Shown here: in pieces, positions 37,761 through 49,911 of the stretch
How the letters are laid out: each line of letters begins with the position of its first letter
How positions within the stretch are numbered: position 1 is the stretch's first letter
Origin: Hydractinia symbiolongicarpus
Taxonomy: Eukaryota > Cnidaria > Hydrozoa > Anthoathecata > Hydractiniidae
NCBI RefSeq assembly: GCF_029227915.1
Contig: NC_079876.1
Location: 30,417,828 to 30,481,827 of the forward strand
DNA: 64,000 nucleotides
Direction of reading: 5' to 3'
Translations under genes and position numbers: made by a program
The notes under the pieces: generated by a model
The model's input: only the letters and a program-made list of their open reading frames with translations
Told to the model about the DNA's origin: nothing
Databases searched by the model: none

Positions 37761-38144
37761 GGTAAGTCGTCCACGTATTACTTCCTGAATATGAAGGAGA
37801 TATACTACAAAGAAATACATTCTACTACGCTTTACTACAAGCTACTACACTCTACTACACGCTACTACACTCTACTACAAAGAAATACGTTCTACTACGG
37901 CCTGCTACAGAAAATAACGTACTGCTACACATCGCTACGAAAAATTAAGCTTTACTACATTGTACTACAAGGAAAGAAAGGGCTTACTACACTCGACAAC
38001 AGACATTGATGAGCCACACTACAATGTGCTTTATGGAGAATAGCACATCGTTATCTCCACAAGGCTTGGAACGTACATAGGTCTAACGCATGTTGAATAC
38101 TATATCTCCTTCATATTCAGGAAGTAATACGTGGACGACTTACC
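37761..38144. mobile_element. hAT-like MITE, 384 bp, perfect 44-bp terminal inverted repeats
   Basis: The left end (37761-37804, GGTAAGTCGTCCACGTATTA...) is the exact reverse complement of 38101-38144. Both sides are flanked by CATTTAAC (37753-37760 and 38145-38152), an 8-bp target duplication as made by hAT or P-type transposases. The inside has a TACTACACTC-rich simple array and no transposase. Perfect ends suggest recent movement. Confidence 0.92.
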
Positions 38145-38742
38145 CATTTAACTGACCTAAGTCATGCAATGATTGTACCGTCCATTGCCAAAATATATAG
38201 TATTCATAAGACTATTGTGTATCGAGCCTGCTTAGCATTTGGCATTTACTGTTTTACATTACTGAGCACAGTTTGGTTAAGAATAAGCTTCGCAAGGCAC
38301 CTAGTGATACGAGTTTAAAGGAACTGACAGGCGTAGTAATAAATTTTAGCATACCCCTAAATTCTATCCCGCCGTGCTTTTTAACGTAATTTTGAAGCAA
38401 AAAACCTTGGAAGTGACTAAGTTTGGACTTGTCAAAGGAAACCATTATTAACATAAGAATGTTAAGGATACAACAGGTTGGCTCAACCATCATGGTGTAA
38501 CTGTAAATACATTCGTTCCCATTATCCATTGCGATGCGTTTAGGACAAAAACACGGAATATACAATTCTGGACATAATGAGTTTTATTAACAGCCATTTT
38601 CTTGTCATTTCTTGGAATAGACAAGAGAATCACGTAGCGATCACTCGGCAGACAGAAAATGGTTTGTTTGACAGTTTCTTTGATGTCTGCTTTTCAATTT
38701 TAGCAAAAAAATACTATTGATTGAAACTAGCCAAATAATATA

Positions 38743-38793
38743 AGATCCGTAGTCTTAGGTTCGTGTAAGATCCGTAGTCTTAGGTTCGTGTGC
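38743..38793. repeat. 25-bp tandem duplication
   Basis: AAGATCCGTAGTCTTAGGTTCGTGT occurs twice in a row. Confidence 0.85.
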
Positions 38794-39853
38794 AACCAAA
38801 GCAATGGAAGGTATTTATAGTCGGTAATTCCAAACACACGATACACGACAAAATACCTTTTTTTTAATAAAAACTAGTAAAGTCTGACATGAGGCTGGCT
38901 TCTCTAAGATCACAGTTTTAAAATTCAGCCTCATTTTGCTCTTTTTTCTTGTGACTATGATCTATGATCTATGGCAATTCTTTTTCTTAACGTTTTCTAT
39001 AGTTTACAGTGGAAAAGTGTTTATTTTTGTTTATACATTTATACATTCACGGTTATTGATTGCAGACAAAAACAATTATCAGAACCTTGTTAGTACGTTG
39101 TGAGAAAATTCACGCCTTGGATCTTGGATTGATCTTAGCAAAGATTTGAACCTTAGTCTGTTCTTAGTGTTGTTCTTAGTTTTTTGGCAAAACTTGAGGC
39201 TCGTGTTTTTATACATTTGTGCTTTCCGGACAAAGGAACGTCTGGAAAAGGACGAAATTTTCTCCAGGTGGCAAAAGTGTTGTCGACGAAAGGTTTAGTC
39301 CGACACTTTTTTGTCTGAAGGTATTATTTGCATTTGCGGCAACCCTCACCCCCCCCCCCCGTGCAACTTCACTTTCGTGCTTGTCGTCCGGGAAGGATGA
39401 GAAGAAATCCATAATGGCGCATTTGGTAACATACAGGGGGAAACAAGAACTTTTGATTATACTAATTTTCTTTGTTGTTGTTGCTTTTTTATAAAACTCT
39501 GTTAGGGTTCTATAGAGTATTAGTAAAGATAAAAGATTTTACGTGCTTAATCTTATTTTCCGCCAAAAAAGTTGAATGCTATCATCCACAACAAACATGA
39601 ACCCCCGTGTAAAGTTTGTTTTACCAAAATAAATCGAGATTTCAGCGACTTTGTGCTAGGATGCTCAGGCTGTAGTAAAAGTAAAAGAGTAAAAGTAAAC
39701 AACACAGACTGAGGAAGTTGGCAAAATAAAATTTTATTGTGCTTATTGCATATTCTTGATTTGATTTAGCGGCTCATCTCATGTCAGTTCAGTCATCATG
39801 CTATGCTACTGGCTGGAAGTATATAGCTAGCTAGTATATAGAAAGCTAATATT

Positions 39854-39874
39854 ATGGAAGCAAGTTTAACTTAA
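39854..39874 (+). CDS. Short upstream ORF before the kinase start
   Basis: ATG GAA GCA AGT TTA ACT TAA ends 13 bp before the main ATG at 39888. If transcription starts upstream, it could damp translation of the kinase. No direct evidence of use. Confidence 0.35.
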   Translation: MEASLT

Positions 39875-39887
39875 AAGGGATTTAGTT

Positions 39888-42800
39888 ATGATGCCAGATG
39901 TTGACAATTTTGAGCATTTCACTCCTCCAGCAAGTCCTACTTGTGAAAGCAAGCTGCGTCTTACAAAGCGAGAGTTACAATTTAATCTGGTAAATTCTTG
40001 TGATTTACAAGTTTGGGATTATGGAGATTTTCTTATTGACCCATTAGATGAAGGATATTTTGGTGCTGTTTATAAGGTGAGAGCTGTACAGGTTGAGTTT
40101 ACAGTAATTGTATAGCTAGCTAATTTCTTTTTTTAACTACTGTATACACAAACTTATGTCCATTTCGCGAAGCATGAACAAAGTTTTTCCTATTCCCAAA
40201 ACTTTTTTTATGTTTTTATATACCTAATGAATATATGCAATATATATGCAGTGTATGATTATATTAAGTATACAATAAATAAATATATATATATATATAA
40301 TAAATATAGTTTAAAATATAAACCTAAGCGTAATGTAATGTTTGGATTCACACATATATATGATTAAACATCATGTTTATATATAATAAATATATATAGA
40401 TTATTGAATGATTTAATAACATTTGACATATTTTTAACAAATTGTGATGTGTTTCATACAAAATGGTGATGCATATTACGTTATTCATAAAGTTGTGGTT
40501 AAAACATCTACAAATTCTTTAAAAAATGCCATTATGTATGTTGCATCTTGTTCACTATCTCCCTAATTACCCTCACATGGCCTGGGTTAAGCCGGGGCTA
40601 TGGTAACATTCACTCATCCATGTTGAATCGCCGCCAAGAGGAATCGAACACCGGTCTCCCTGCAGAGAGTACGTGAGCTATAACCACTAATTTACGGTGC
40701 CATATATAAAATTTAAAAAAATAACACGTAAAATATGACATTATTTTTGACTAAATGCGAAATTTACAAATCTCAATTTTAAGCAGTTTTTATCTATTTT
40801 CATAAAATTTGATGATGTCATTAGCAAAAATGTGGCATCAGTAATTTTTTTTGACTAAATTGTTAATAAGGTTTGACCAACACTCCTGTTAATTTTATCC
40901 ATTCCACACATGTCCATTTAGTAACAACTTTAGAAATTACATAGGGTGAAATCCCCCCCCCCTGTATTGAGGAGCCCTTGAATAGCCTTGCAGGAATGGG
41001 GTTAATCGAATTGCGTATTCCGTCACAAGCTCCCCTTAGGAACCTAGATTTAGATCCAAATCTGAAAGGGTACTAATTTTTGGTGACATTAGCATGCTCA
41101 ATTTTTCTTCATTTAATGTTTGACCTGCGCAGCAAATCTGGCAATGTATTATAATTATTTCAGGATCTATATCATAAAAGACTTTCCAATTTTGAACCTA
41201 AAATATCTTGTACATTTTCATATAAGCTATATCTATATAGAAAAAAATATATTCATAATTTTATATGATATCGAAACAGTTTTTTAAGTCATAAAGCGAA
41301 CTAATGACCTAGTTGATAAAGATTTTATGTAGGATTGCAGATGTGTAATTACCTCGTTATTTTCTATTACTATCATTGTTATAGCAAGTTAAAGAAAACA
41401 CTTAATGTAATGTGTCTTTAATTATGTGCAGATGTGCTTTCATTAAAAAAAAAATATTTGTTGGGGATTTTCCCACATTAAACCGAAACAAGGAAGTATA
41501 TATCTCTTTAAAAATCATGTGCTTTGACTGTTTTACAGCCAAATTACGGTTGTTCTAAACCAGGCACAAAATCCTCAGGTTACTTTGAAGATTGGAGTTG
41601 GCTGTAAATTTTGATGATATTTAACCAAACGAAATTATACACAATAATAGTTGTATGTACAGAGTTTCCAGCCTGTATGTGGGCCATTTATAATTTGTTG
41701 TGAGTAATGAAATAAAAGTCTTCATTGAAGCCACTCGTTTCAGGATGCCTTTAAAATATTTTAAATTTGCTTTAAAACAGATTGAGAATTTTTTTTTCTT
41801 TATTTTAAATAAAAAACCATGTATAAGTTATCGTAACACACTCACACCTCTGTCCTTATGCTAAAGCAATCAAATTTGAAAGGTGATTTAAATATATTTG
41901 TATTTTTTACACATTTGTATACATACGTTTTTAAGCATGCTTGGACAGAGTACTTGTCTCCGTTCCATTGCAATAATACAATTATTGTTTTTGCTTTGTG
42001 TGATAATCATGGTAAATATTATCCTGGGAACTGTTAAAAATATTTTGTATATATATATACTAGTTTAACTCTCACTTAATGTTTATCACATAGGCTGTAA
42101 AAATTGCTTTACTGGTCATATTTTTGAAAATGTGTAGCATAAAAGTTCTATAATGAAAGCCATCTATAGCTATTAACAACAAAAACTAATACAGAGTATG
42201 CCAAAATTTGCACTTTTATATCACAAATTTTTACAAGAAATCGTAAAATTATAAAAACCCACAATTTTTTGAAGGGTAAGAGAGGTGATAGGTCTAATTT
42301 CACAACCAAGACTATAAATTGATAGTAAACATTGACACTTTCCAACTCACACTTAAGACTTCATTCCCAGCTAAAAGATACTTCCCACCACTCATCTTAA
42401 AGATGTGCAAAAGAAAGAATATTGTCCTAACTACATCTGTAGATAGTTTGTAACAAATCCTTGTGCATATTCTACAAGGTTAAGGTTAAGGTTTCACTGT
42501 GGAGGAATATGTATATATATATACCTCCTTCATTTAGAAAAAAATGTTGTATATATTGAAAAATAAAAAAGTGCATAGAATTCAAACTCTATTTTGTTGT
42601 TCTGTTTTAAAAATAAAAATTAAACTTATAAACAAACATTATATAGCTTCTATAGTAACATATTTATGCCCTTTATAAAAGTTATGTAGGAATCTTGTTA
42701 TTTTTTTGGGAACTGTTTGTTGGTTTTTGACATTATTACTTGGAAGTTGCACTAAGTATGCTAAATTATAATGTCATAAACTAGATCTACAACATGTTTG

Positions 42801-45800
42801 CTGTTTTATATGAAATTAACTTGTTTTTTTTGCAGCAGGTAAGCTTTATAAACAAAATGGTGATTTCACCATATATTATATTACAATAAAGTTTGTATTT
42901 ATTTTAGGCTACCCATTACGAAACGAAAGAAGTGTTTGTTTTGAAAGTGTTGAAAGAATACGAGGATGAAGAAGAAAACAGAGAGATGTTTATTGAAGAA
43001 ATACGACTACTATGTAAACTATGCCATCCAAATTTGCTGAAGTAAGCAGTCTTCCAGAGTCTTTCACATAAGTATTGTAAACAGACTTCTTCACTGATTT
43101 TATGATACCACTTTTTGCTTTTAGGTGCAAAGGATTGACGTTTCATGATGGTAATCTTGGATACCTATCTGAGGTATAAAATAAATTCAAAATAAAGTTA
43201 AAGCATAGTAATCTTAGATATGCTGGTTTAAAATTTGTAAACCAACTTAGAAACTCTGTTCAGTACCTATCTGTTCCTCATATATAGTACATCGAAGGGG
43301 GATCTTTGCAAAAATTGTTGATGAAACAGGACGTATTGAAGCTGTCGTGGAAGACGTATTTGAACATTGCACTTGATGCTTCGAAAGGAATGGCATATCT
43401 TCATGGAAAAGATGTGATACACAGAGATCTCAATTCAAAGGTATACTTTGTCAGATCTTTTTTTGTTGTGACAGATACAGTGGTGGAATGCATCTGTATC
43501 AATGCAGTAATTTTTAAAATTCCATCAAATTTAACATCAAATCCATGTAATAACATCCAATGTATATTATCCCAGGAATTTTGAAGTAGATCTGGAAAAC
43601 CCTTGAATTTACAGCAAAAAGTAAAAAGTCGAGAAAATATAGATCTCTAACCAGCATTATTAAAGACATGAATTTATTGCTTACGTGCTGACAAAAAAGT
43701 CCTGGGGAGTTGTTTAATCTTTAAATTGACCTAAACTGTTATACATTCGAGAGAAAAATAAATATCTCTTAGGCTGGAAGCTGTCTAATATTTTTGACTT
43801 TTCAGCTTTCGAATCACATCATCTCAATCTACCATCCAATCTCCTAGCATTCACCAATGTAACTATATACCGTTTCTTGAAATTCTTATCATACATTTCA
43901 GAATATCGTGGTACGGCTAATTGATGGATGGAGATATGAAGCTATTATTATCGATCTTGGTTTGTCATATCAAAAGCCTGAAGTTCAAGTGCCAATGTAT
44001 GTCTTTTTTCTTCTTGCATTTGTTACATCTGTTGAAATGTATATGTTTGCTATGAGGTAACATGTTTTTTATGCATTATTAGACTCAGATGAATATAAGC
44101 ATATGCTCAGCTTTGGTTGAATTCTTCTGATGTATGTTTTTAATTATGTCGTGGATATTTTAATTAGACAATATGACTTAATGAACACCACTATACTCTC
44201 CTGAACTTTACCTTTGAAATTTTATACCTTCAGTTTTGCCGTTCTTCCTTTAAAACTAAGAACTAAACAATTGCTGAACCAAGGCAACATAAGTTTTTAA
44301 TTTTTTCAATAGCCATAACGTGAGCATACTCTAAGCCTGACAAGCCTGTGGTTTTCGCATGGTATTTTAGCCTGATTTCGAATTATCAAATTCACTTATG
44401 TACGATGCGTAACATTCGAAACATTCGTCGTGATTTTTAAGATTGAACCATAAGATCGTTGACGTCTGGAAGGGCTTTTTCCGCCAATTCAGAGATGTAA
44501 AATTTAAATATGTTCATATATGTTTTTTTCTATAATTTTTGTCGAACCGTGTTAATATTACGTGCATTAAATTTCTGACTCATTAAGTGCGAGAAATTAT
44601 GATTAAAAGCCTGCACAGTTATAATCAGCTGTTTGTTTTCTGTATTTATAGCGAAGAGATTCCACATGGTCCAGTTGGGTCACCATTTCATATTGCGCCA
44701 GAATTATTTAACATGGAACGATGCAGTAAAAAGGTAACATGCGGTGTATTTTTTTTAAATGAGGCTGAGAAAGAATACTATGTGACTCAATACTTGATTA
44801 CATGAGTTTCGAATTTTCTAAATTTTCACATGAATATAAGAATTGTATCCTGAAGGGAGAGAATAATTTATCGATTTAAAAGGTTTTTTTAAGGATTATA
44901 GGTACTCGAGTCCTGCTGTATGTATTGGTTTCATAATAGCTTTTTATATGAAAGTTGCGGGGTCAAAGATTACTAACGTTAAATTGTACTATATTTTATG
45001 AACCAAAAATTAAGGCTGAATATTTACACGGCCACAAGGCCTTTACATGTTGGGTCAGGTCGGTGTAATCCGCGGAACACGTGTCTAAAGACTTTACCGA
45101 ACAGAAGTTATAATAACTACGGATCGAAAACTTTGCTGTGTGTGACATTAGGTAGCATATAGAAACTGAAGCTTAATGCAGTAAATTTGAAACAACTAAG
45201 ACATTAAAAAATGCAGAAACATGAACATTCAAAACTAGACGGATGAAAACGAAATTATTTTTTTATAGGCTGATGTGTTTTCGTATGGTATTATATTGTG
45301 TGAAATGATTTCTGGATGTCCTGGGGCGAGTCCAGAAGAACTACCAAGAACTGACGTAAGTGTTTTAATATCCATACCTTCTCAGTGTCTGTACTGTTTC
45401 AGATTCCCTACGTATAAACAACTGCAAAATTAGTGGCGATTCCCTGTTAAGTGTTAGCAGCAGCTTAAAATAAATTACAAACCAACTGCTACTCATGTTT
45501 TTCTTATATAAGCATACCTTCTATAAGGATACCCGATCTCTGTTTTGTCAAGAAAATAAGCATATATAACGATATTCTCGAGCCTGTGAAGTTTCTGCTG
45601 ACCATATGTTAGCTAATGTAACTACACTACAAAAATGGTTTTCTCAAGAATTTCATGTTTCACTTAAGGTCATATTTTTTACATCAAACTAAAGTGAGTC
45701 ATGTCATGTGGTTACTCCCCTTTTATAAGGTAAAATTAGGTCTTTTAAGGGGAATACAATTAATATCAGATTTATGCTATACTCTTACAATTTCGGGAAT

Positions 45801-47791
45801 AAGCGTGCCGTGAGCATAATTCAAGCCTTTATTTTGTGATAGCTTAAGCATAGCCCAGCCTCATCTGGAAATCAAACGTTTTATTTTTATAGAAATTTCA
45901 CAGAAATTAAAAAATAAAAAGTCAAGGATGGTGATAACATTTAGTCGAACTTTTCTAGGTATAAGAATTAGCCCAAATATTTTTTTTAAAATATTTAGGA
46001 TTTTGGTTTAAACGTTGAGGAATTTAGCGAAATGGCGTCCGATTGTCCGACGGAGTTACTCAACTTGGCTGTTAGATGCTGTCAGGTAAGTAAAGTCTGA
46101 GTGGAAATATTTTCATGTGTGAGAAAAAGCTACGTGATTTTATATTAAGTAATGTTACTTATATTTTCGCGGTTGGTAAATCATGCTATTTCATTAGCAA
46201 GTTTCAAGAGCTGTATCCCATCCAAATGCATGGAAAATGTATTAAAATCTATTTTGGGTGATCTTTAAATCCTACATTGATTTGTTTTGTTTACTTCCTG
46301 GTTATTACATATTTATTTTTTCGTTGTGTTTTTAATCCCTACTTTTTGTCGCTCTTGTAGATGAAACCGCATCTTCGTCCGCATTTTCTCGACATTGTGA
46401 AGATTATCGATATTATTATCGACCGTTACGAAGAACGAGAATTGAAATCCTCTGTGGAGAACATATCAACAAAAAGTACTGAAAACTATTCGTTGAGCGA
46501 TGACTGTATAATTGAAAGTTCTTTGCTATGTACGTGTAAAATGACCGGAAGACCAAAGTCTAGAACATTCTCGGAAGACCTCGGTCTACGATTCAATACC
46601 GTGTACGACCGGTTTGGTGAAGTTCGACGAACGAGTTCTAGACGACTGATGAGGAAATATGTTGAAAGATGTTCGATGTGTGGTGGTCGTAATATGACAT
46701 ATATAGAACTTAAACGAAACAGCGCAATGCCTTGTGGAGATAATAATTTGAAAGAAACTTCAATGAACAGAACACATTCATTACCTTCGATGGTGCAAAA
46801 TGACGGAGATAATATTGAACAAGATGCACGTGAAAATTTATCTGCGCAGTTTATGGATGCAGAATATTCGATCGTAGACGACAATGGAAACGCTCAGGAT
46901 ATTTTTGCGCATAATATAAAGACACAGAACCAGGAGCCACAACCCCTGGAACATTGTGTGCGTAATGTTGCAAAACTTGAGAATCGAGAAGATCGCAAAA
47001 TAGAGGATGTAAAACGATCAAATGATGATGACAGTATGGAGAAATGGGTTACGAATACGAGCGAAAACACGGTAACAAAAAGAAGCGAGCGGTTACCAAA
47101 CATACAAGTACATGATAGGGACATCATCAGTGAAATATCGAATACCTATTCATCAACTTATTCTAGTCTCGAAAAATCTATCAAGTTTCCAGCAGCGGTT
47201 TTCTTGAAACAAGATCGAGAAGATATATCATCGAAGACATCGCAGTTGGCGCAAAGTACACCTGGCCGGTTACCGAGATTTTTTCATCACTTGTTACGGC
47301 GCCGAAAAAGTCGGTTGACATTAACCAAGTTGGATGACGCTGGTTATAATTCCACGACGGAAAAACGAAGTGTACGGTTAAGCTTGCAAAAATTATTTCA
47401 TATTTCACCAAATAGCTCAACTATTAACGGGAACCGACTGTCACCGAATGACGCTGTTGTTGGCCTTCGTATGACGTCGACAAGATCCCGGAACGAGAAG
47501 AATGATTACGAAATTCGAAGACGCAGCATGCCTGTATCTATGCGCCATCATTCTTCTTCTAGCGCGCCGGAACAAACCAAGTTTCGTCCATTGTCACCGG
47601 GCGCACGATCTTTAAGCCATGACAAAAACGAAGATACGATAAATGTGTTAGGTTACGACCATCCGACTGTACACGAAAGTATTAGCGAGGGTCTTCCGAC
47701 CTCGCTGACAAGTTCTAATCGTTCGCTGAAGCAGAAGCGATCAAGGTCGTTTGTTGATTTGTTGTTACGTCGAAAAAATTCGATTTATTAA
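39888..47791 (+). CDS. TESK/LIMK-family protein kinase (spliced, 768 aa) with long C-terminal tail
   Basis: Nine exons: 39888-40076, 42908-43041, 43125-43173, 43288-43440, 43902-43996, 44652-44733, 45269-45355, 45999-46085 and 46361-47791, all GT-AG and in phase. The kinase domain is about residues 45-305: Gly-loop DEGYFGAVYK (54-63), beta3 Lys76 (FVLKVL), catalytic loop HRDLNSKN (169-176, Asp171, Asn176), DLG at 193-195 in place of DFG, GSPFHIAPEL (APE Glu224), and DFGLNV in the C-lobe. HRDLNSKN and the C-lobe block are typical of LIMK/TESK kinases, which phosphorylate cofilin and so control actin. No LIM or PDZ domain is visible, which favours TESK. The start is the first ATG after an in-frame stop at 39867. 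The 460-residue tail is unlike vertebrate TESK as far as I can tell. Confidence 0.92.
40077..42907 (+). other. Kinase intron 1 (2.8 kb), noncoding
   Basis: The largest intron of the gene. Holds AT-rich simple sequence at 40260-40400, the SINE at 40562 and a run of nine C at about 40953. Confidence 0.7.
40562..40703 (-). mobile_element. tRNA-derived SINE in kinase intron 1
   Basis: Minus strand: GGCACCGTAAATTAGTGGTT (box A region), GTGTTCGATTCC (box B), then GGCCATGTGAGGGTAATTAG. Body shared with 11843-12090 and with 55941-56232. Confidence 0.75.
42908..46085 (+). CDS. Kinase gene exons 2-8: N- and C-lobe core
   Basis: These seven small exons carry the catalytic core. Exon 2 (42908-43041) has the beta3 Lys and the alpha-C helix (MFIEEIRLLCKLCHPNLL). 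Exon 4 (43288-43440) has the hinge YIEGGSLQKLL and HRDLNSK. Exon 5 (43902-43996) has the magnesium-site IIDLGLSY. Exon 6 (44652-44733) has the APE motif. Exon 7 (45269-45355) has ADVFSYGIILCEMI. Exon 8 (45999-46085) has DFGLNVEEF and LAVRCCQ. The activation segment is short and lacks the basic insert typical of LIMK, again closer to TESK. Confidence 0.93.
46361..47791 (+). CDS. Kinase gene last exon: end of C-lobe plus about 460-residue regulatory tail
   Basis: Starts in phase 0 after TTGTAG with MKPHLRPHFLDIVKII, the last kinase helix. The tail is hydrophilic, rich in Ser, Arg and Asn. It has a CxxC pair (CSMCGG) and repeated basophilic sites (RRTSSRR, RRKSRL, RRRSMP). It ends with KRSRSFVDLLLRRKNSIY. 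No further folded domain is recognised; 14-3-3 binding after phosphorylation is a guess. Polyadenylation signal AATAAA is at 47938. Confidence 0.88.
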   Translation: MKPHLRPHFLDIVKIIDIIIDRYEERELKSSVENISTKSTENYSLSDDCIIESSLLCTCKMTGRPKSRTFSEDLGLRFNTVYDRFGEVRRTSSRRLMRKYVERCSMCGGRNMTYIELKRNSAMPCGDNNLKETSMNRTHSLPSMVQNDGDNIEQDARENLSAQFMDAEYSIVDDNGNAQDIFAHNIKTQNQEPQPLEHCVRNVAKLENREDRKIEDVKRSNDDDSMEKWVTNTSENTVTKRSERLPNIQVHDRDIISEISNTYSSTYSSLEKSIKFPAAVFLKQDREDISSKTSQLAQSTPGRLPRFFHHLLRRRKSRLTLTKLDDAGYNSTTEKRSVRLSLQKLFHISPNSSTINGNRLSPNDAVVGLRMTSTRSRNEKNDYEIRRRSMPVSMRHHSSSSAPEQTKFRPLSPGARSLSHDKNEDTINVLGYDHPTVHESISEGLPTSLTSSNRSLKQKRSRSFVDLLLRRKNSIY

Positions 47792-47937
47792 AATATTTCA
47801 CGTAGATTTATATATAGTTAGAATTAAAAATTTTTTTTGCAAGATTAAAGACTTGAATTTGGCATGTTATCAAGTTTTCGGTCGCAATCTATTTTTCGCA
47901 TTTTTTTTTTCGTCCATACTGATTTCTTGGTAGTGTT

Positions 47938-47943
47938 AATAAA
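47938..47943 (+). terminator. Polyadenylation signal of the kinase gene
   Basis: AATAAA 147 bp after the stop codon, followed by T/G-rich sequence (AATCTGTAAATTTGTAAAGTCTTGTTG). Confidence 0.6.
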
Positions 47944-49911
47944 TCTGTAAATTTGTAAAGTCTTGTTGATATTATGTTATATATCTGTTATTAGTATTAT
48001 ATTTATATATTTGCTCTTCACAAATTCTATCAACAGCCGCGAAGGTGATTTAAATTCATCCTTTTCGTTTAATAGCTGGTAGGCGCCATTTTATTTTTTA
48101 TTTGACATATGTTCCAATGGTTCCAACAGTAAACTTTAGCATATTTTCTTCAGCTTTTTTTCCTTTAGAGATTTTCCTCTTATTTGTCTGTTAATTGTTT
48201 TTAGATATATTTTATGTCCTATTAAAATAAAAATTTATAAAATTATTATTTGAATGCATAGAAATTTCTACAGTACGTTCCACAGTATGCATATAACGTG
48301 ATGTTGTGAATAAACGCCCTGTTGGGCGTATCGACAAGGCGTATCGAAGGGTTACGCTTATTTTAAGATTCAACTTTTCACTATGAGTCCAGTTGATTTA
48401 TTGAGAAAAATAAACAAAAATAATCTCAAAGTCTTAAATTTGTTGATGAATTCCTATAAACGTCCTTTTTTAGTAGGGACCTTAATCAGAAGATAGACTT
48501 CGTGAGAAGACACGCGTAGAATTATGTTGCTTATGAACGTGTTTCAAACTAGTAGTCCTGAAATCACTATCTAAATTGGAGTTTTGTAGAATCTAACCTT
48601 ACTTCTATGGCTTTCATCTATAGAACTGAACACAATTTTTATTTTAACTGACTGAAGGCCAGCTTCATCCAATGTGTAATGTATTTGTTTATTTAAGAAT
48701 TTTCAAAAATTATTTCCTAAGCATTTCTAGATATTTTTAAAGTTTTTTAGCATTTGTAAATAGATAAATTTTATCAGAAAAAATATTTAATCAGCAACCA
48801 TATATCTTTAACCTGGGCTCAATGCTTTATTTTTCGGTTTACCTGCCTTAAGAATTCATATTTATTTTGTTCTTTCAGAAGCTTTAAAATTTCGCAGGAA
48901 CCTGTTTTTCACGTCATCGTAACTTAGCGGGAGGATGATACTTCGTTGGTCTGTATCACATATATTCCATAGGTAAAATCTTTCTGTTTGTCTTTTTGTT
49001 ACGGAAACACGGAATGCGATATATACAGGACGGGCGACCCCGTGGATTTTTCCACGCGTTAACGACTAGTCTCTATAATAAAAGCCGTATTCTGTTCAAA
49101 ATGGTTGGTTTACTTCAAACTTCGTGATAACAGCCCAAAAAAAAAAATGCACGAAATAACGGTAAAGGAAATATGCACGAATGGCGAAAATCTGAGAACG
49201 CGTGGATTCTGCACCATCGGCTAACAAACAGCATGTCGGAATACAGACACACGAAATAGCAAATGTGATATATCTTTGTCGACATAGTCACGACTAGAAA
49301 ACAAGTTCATTTCCCTGGGCTATCGTTTATAGAATTTATTTTCATATGGATGGCCAAGGCCCGTACACGTTAAAACTGATTATCTATCATAAGATAAACC
49401 GTTTTGTTTCAAAAAGTTTCTGTTGTTAAATTGGTGTTTAACCCTTCACCTTAAAGGGTTAGTAACTGCAAGATTGGGTCCAAGGAAGAAGAGGTATCTC
49501 ATACAATTCACCATCCCACTGAAAAAGGAAGATAAATACAAGAAGAGGCTTTAAATGATTTCTCCTTGTGTGAATAAATATAATTTAAAATAAAACACAT
49601 TTCGTGACCAATCTGTGTACTGGTAACAAAATGGGCAAAATAATTTGAGAAATATACAACTTATTTAATAAATTAAAAACGTGTGTGTAAAATTTCAAAT
49701 ATTTGTCTTTCTGCCTATATACCGGCTACTTTGTTTGCACTACGTTTTCTCGAATAGTCAGCGGACCGAAGACTCGATCACTCGAATAAATTGCTCATTC
49801 ACTTGAGAGTGCAAAATATGAAAGGTTCACTACACGATAAAAATGGTTTAACCGAATGACATCTCGTCCACTCAATTACACAGGCCATCAACATCCAATT
49901 CATTATTTTAT
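47944..49911. other. Convergent intergenic region between kinase gene and SPATA6
   Basis: No coding support. Contains the dispersed repeat at 48990-49305 and several AATAAA on both strands. Confidence 0.6.
48990..49305. repeat. Dispersed repeat related to 4010-4265, reverse orientation
   Basis: Contains ACGGAAACACGGAATGCGAT, ACAGGACGGGCGACCCCGTG, a self-complementary TGGATTTTTCCACG and GACTAGTC, the reverse complement of the 4.0-kb units. A weaker second unit ends at CACGACTAG near 49300. Confidence 0.65.

Noticed and set aside
37791-38009. 72-codon frame
   Set aside because: Lies inside the MITE and consists of TACTAC-type simple repeats.
46486-47420. Minus-strand frames opposite the kinase last exon
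   Set aside because: Shadows of the 476-codon plus-strand exon; they lack any recognisable features.
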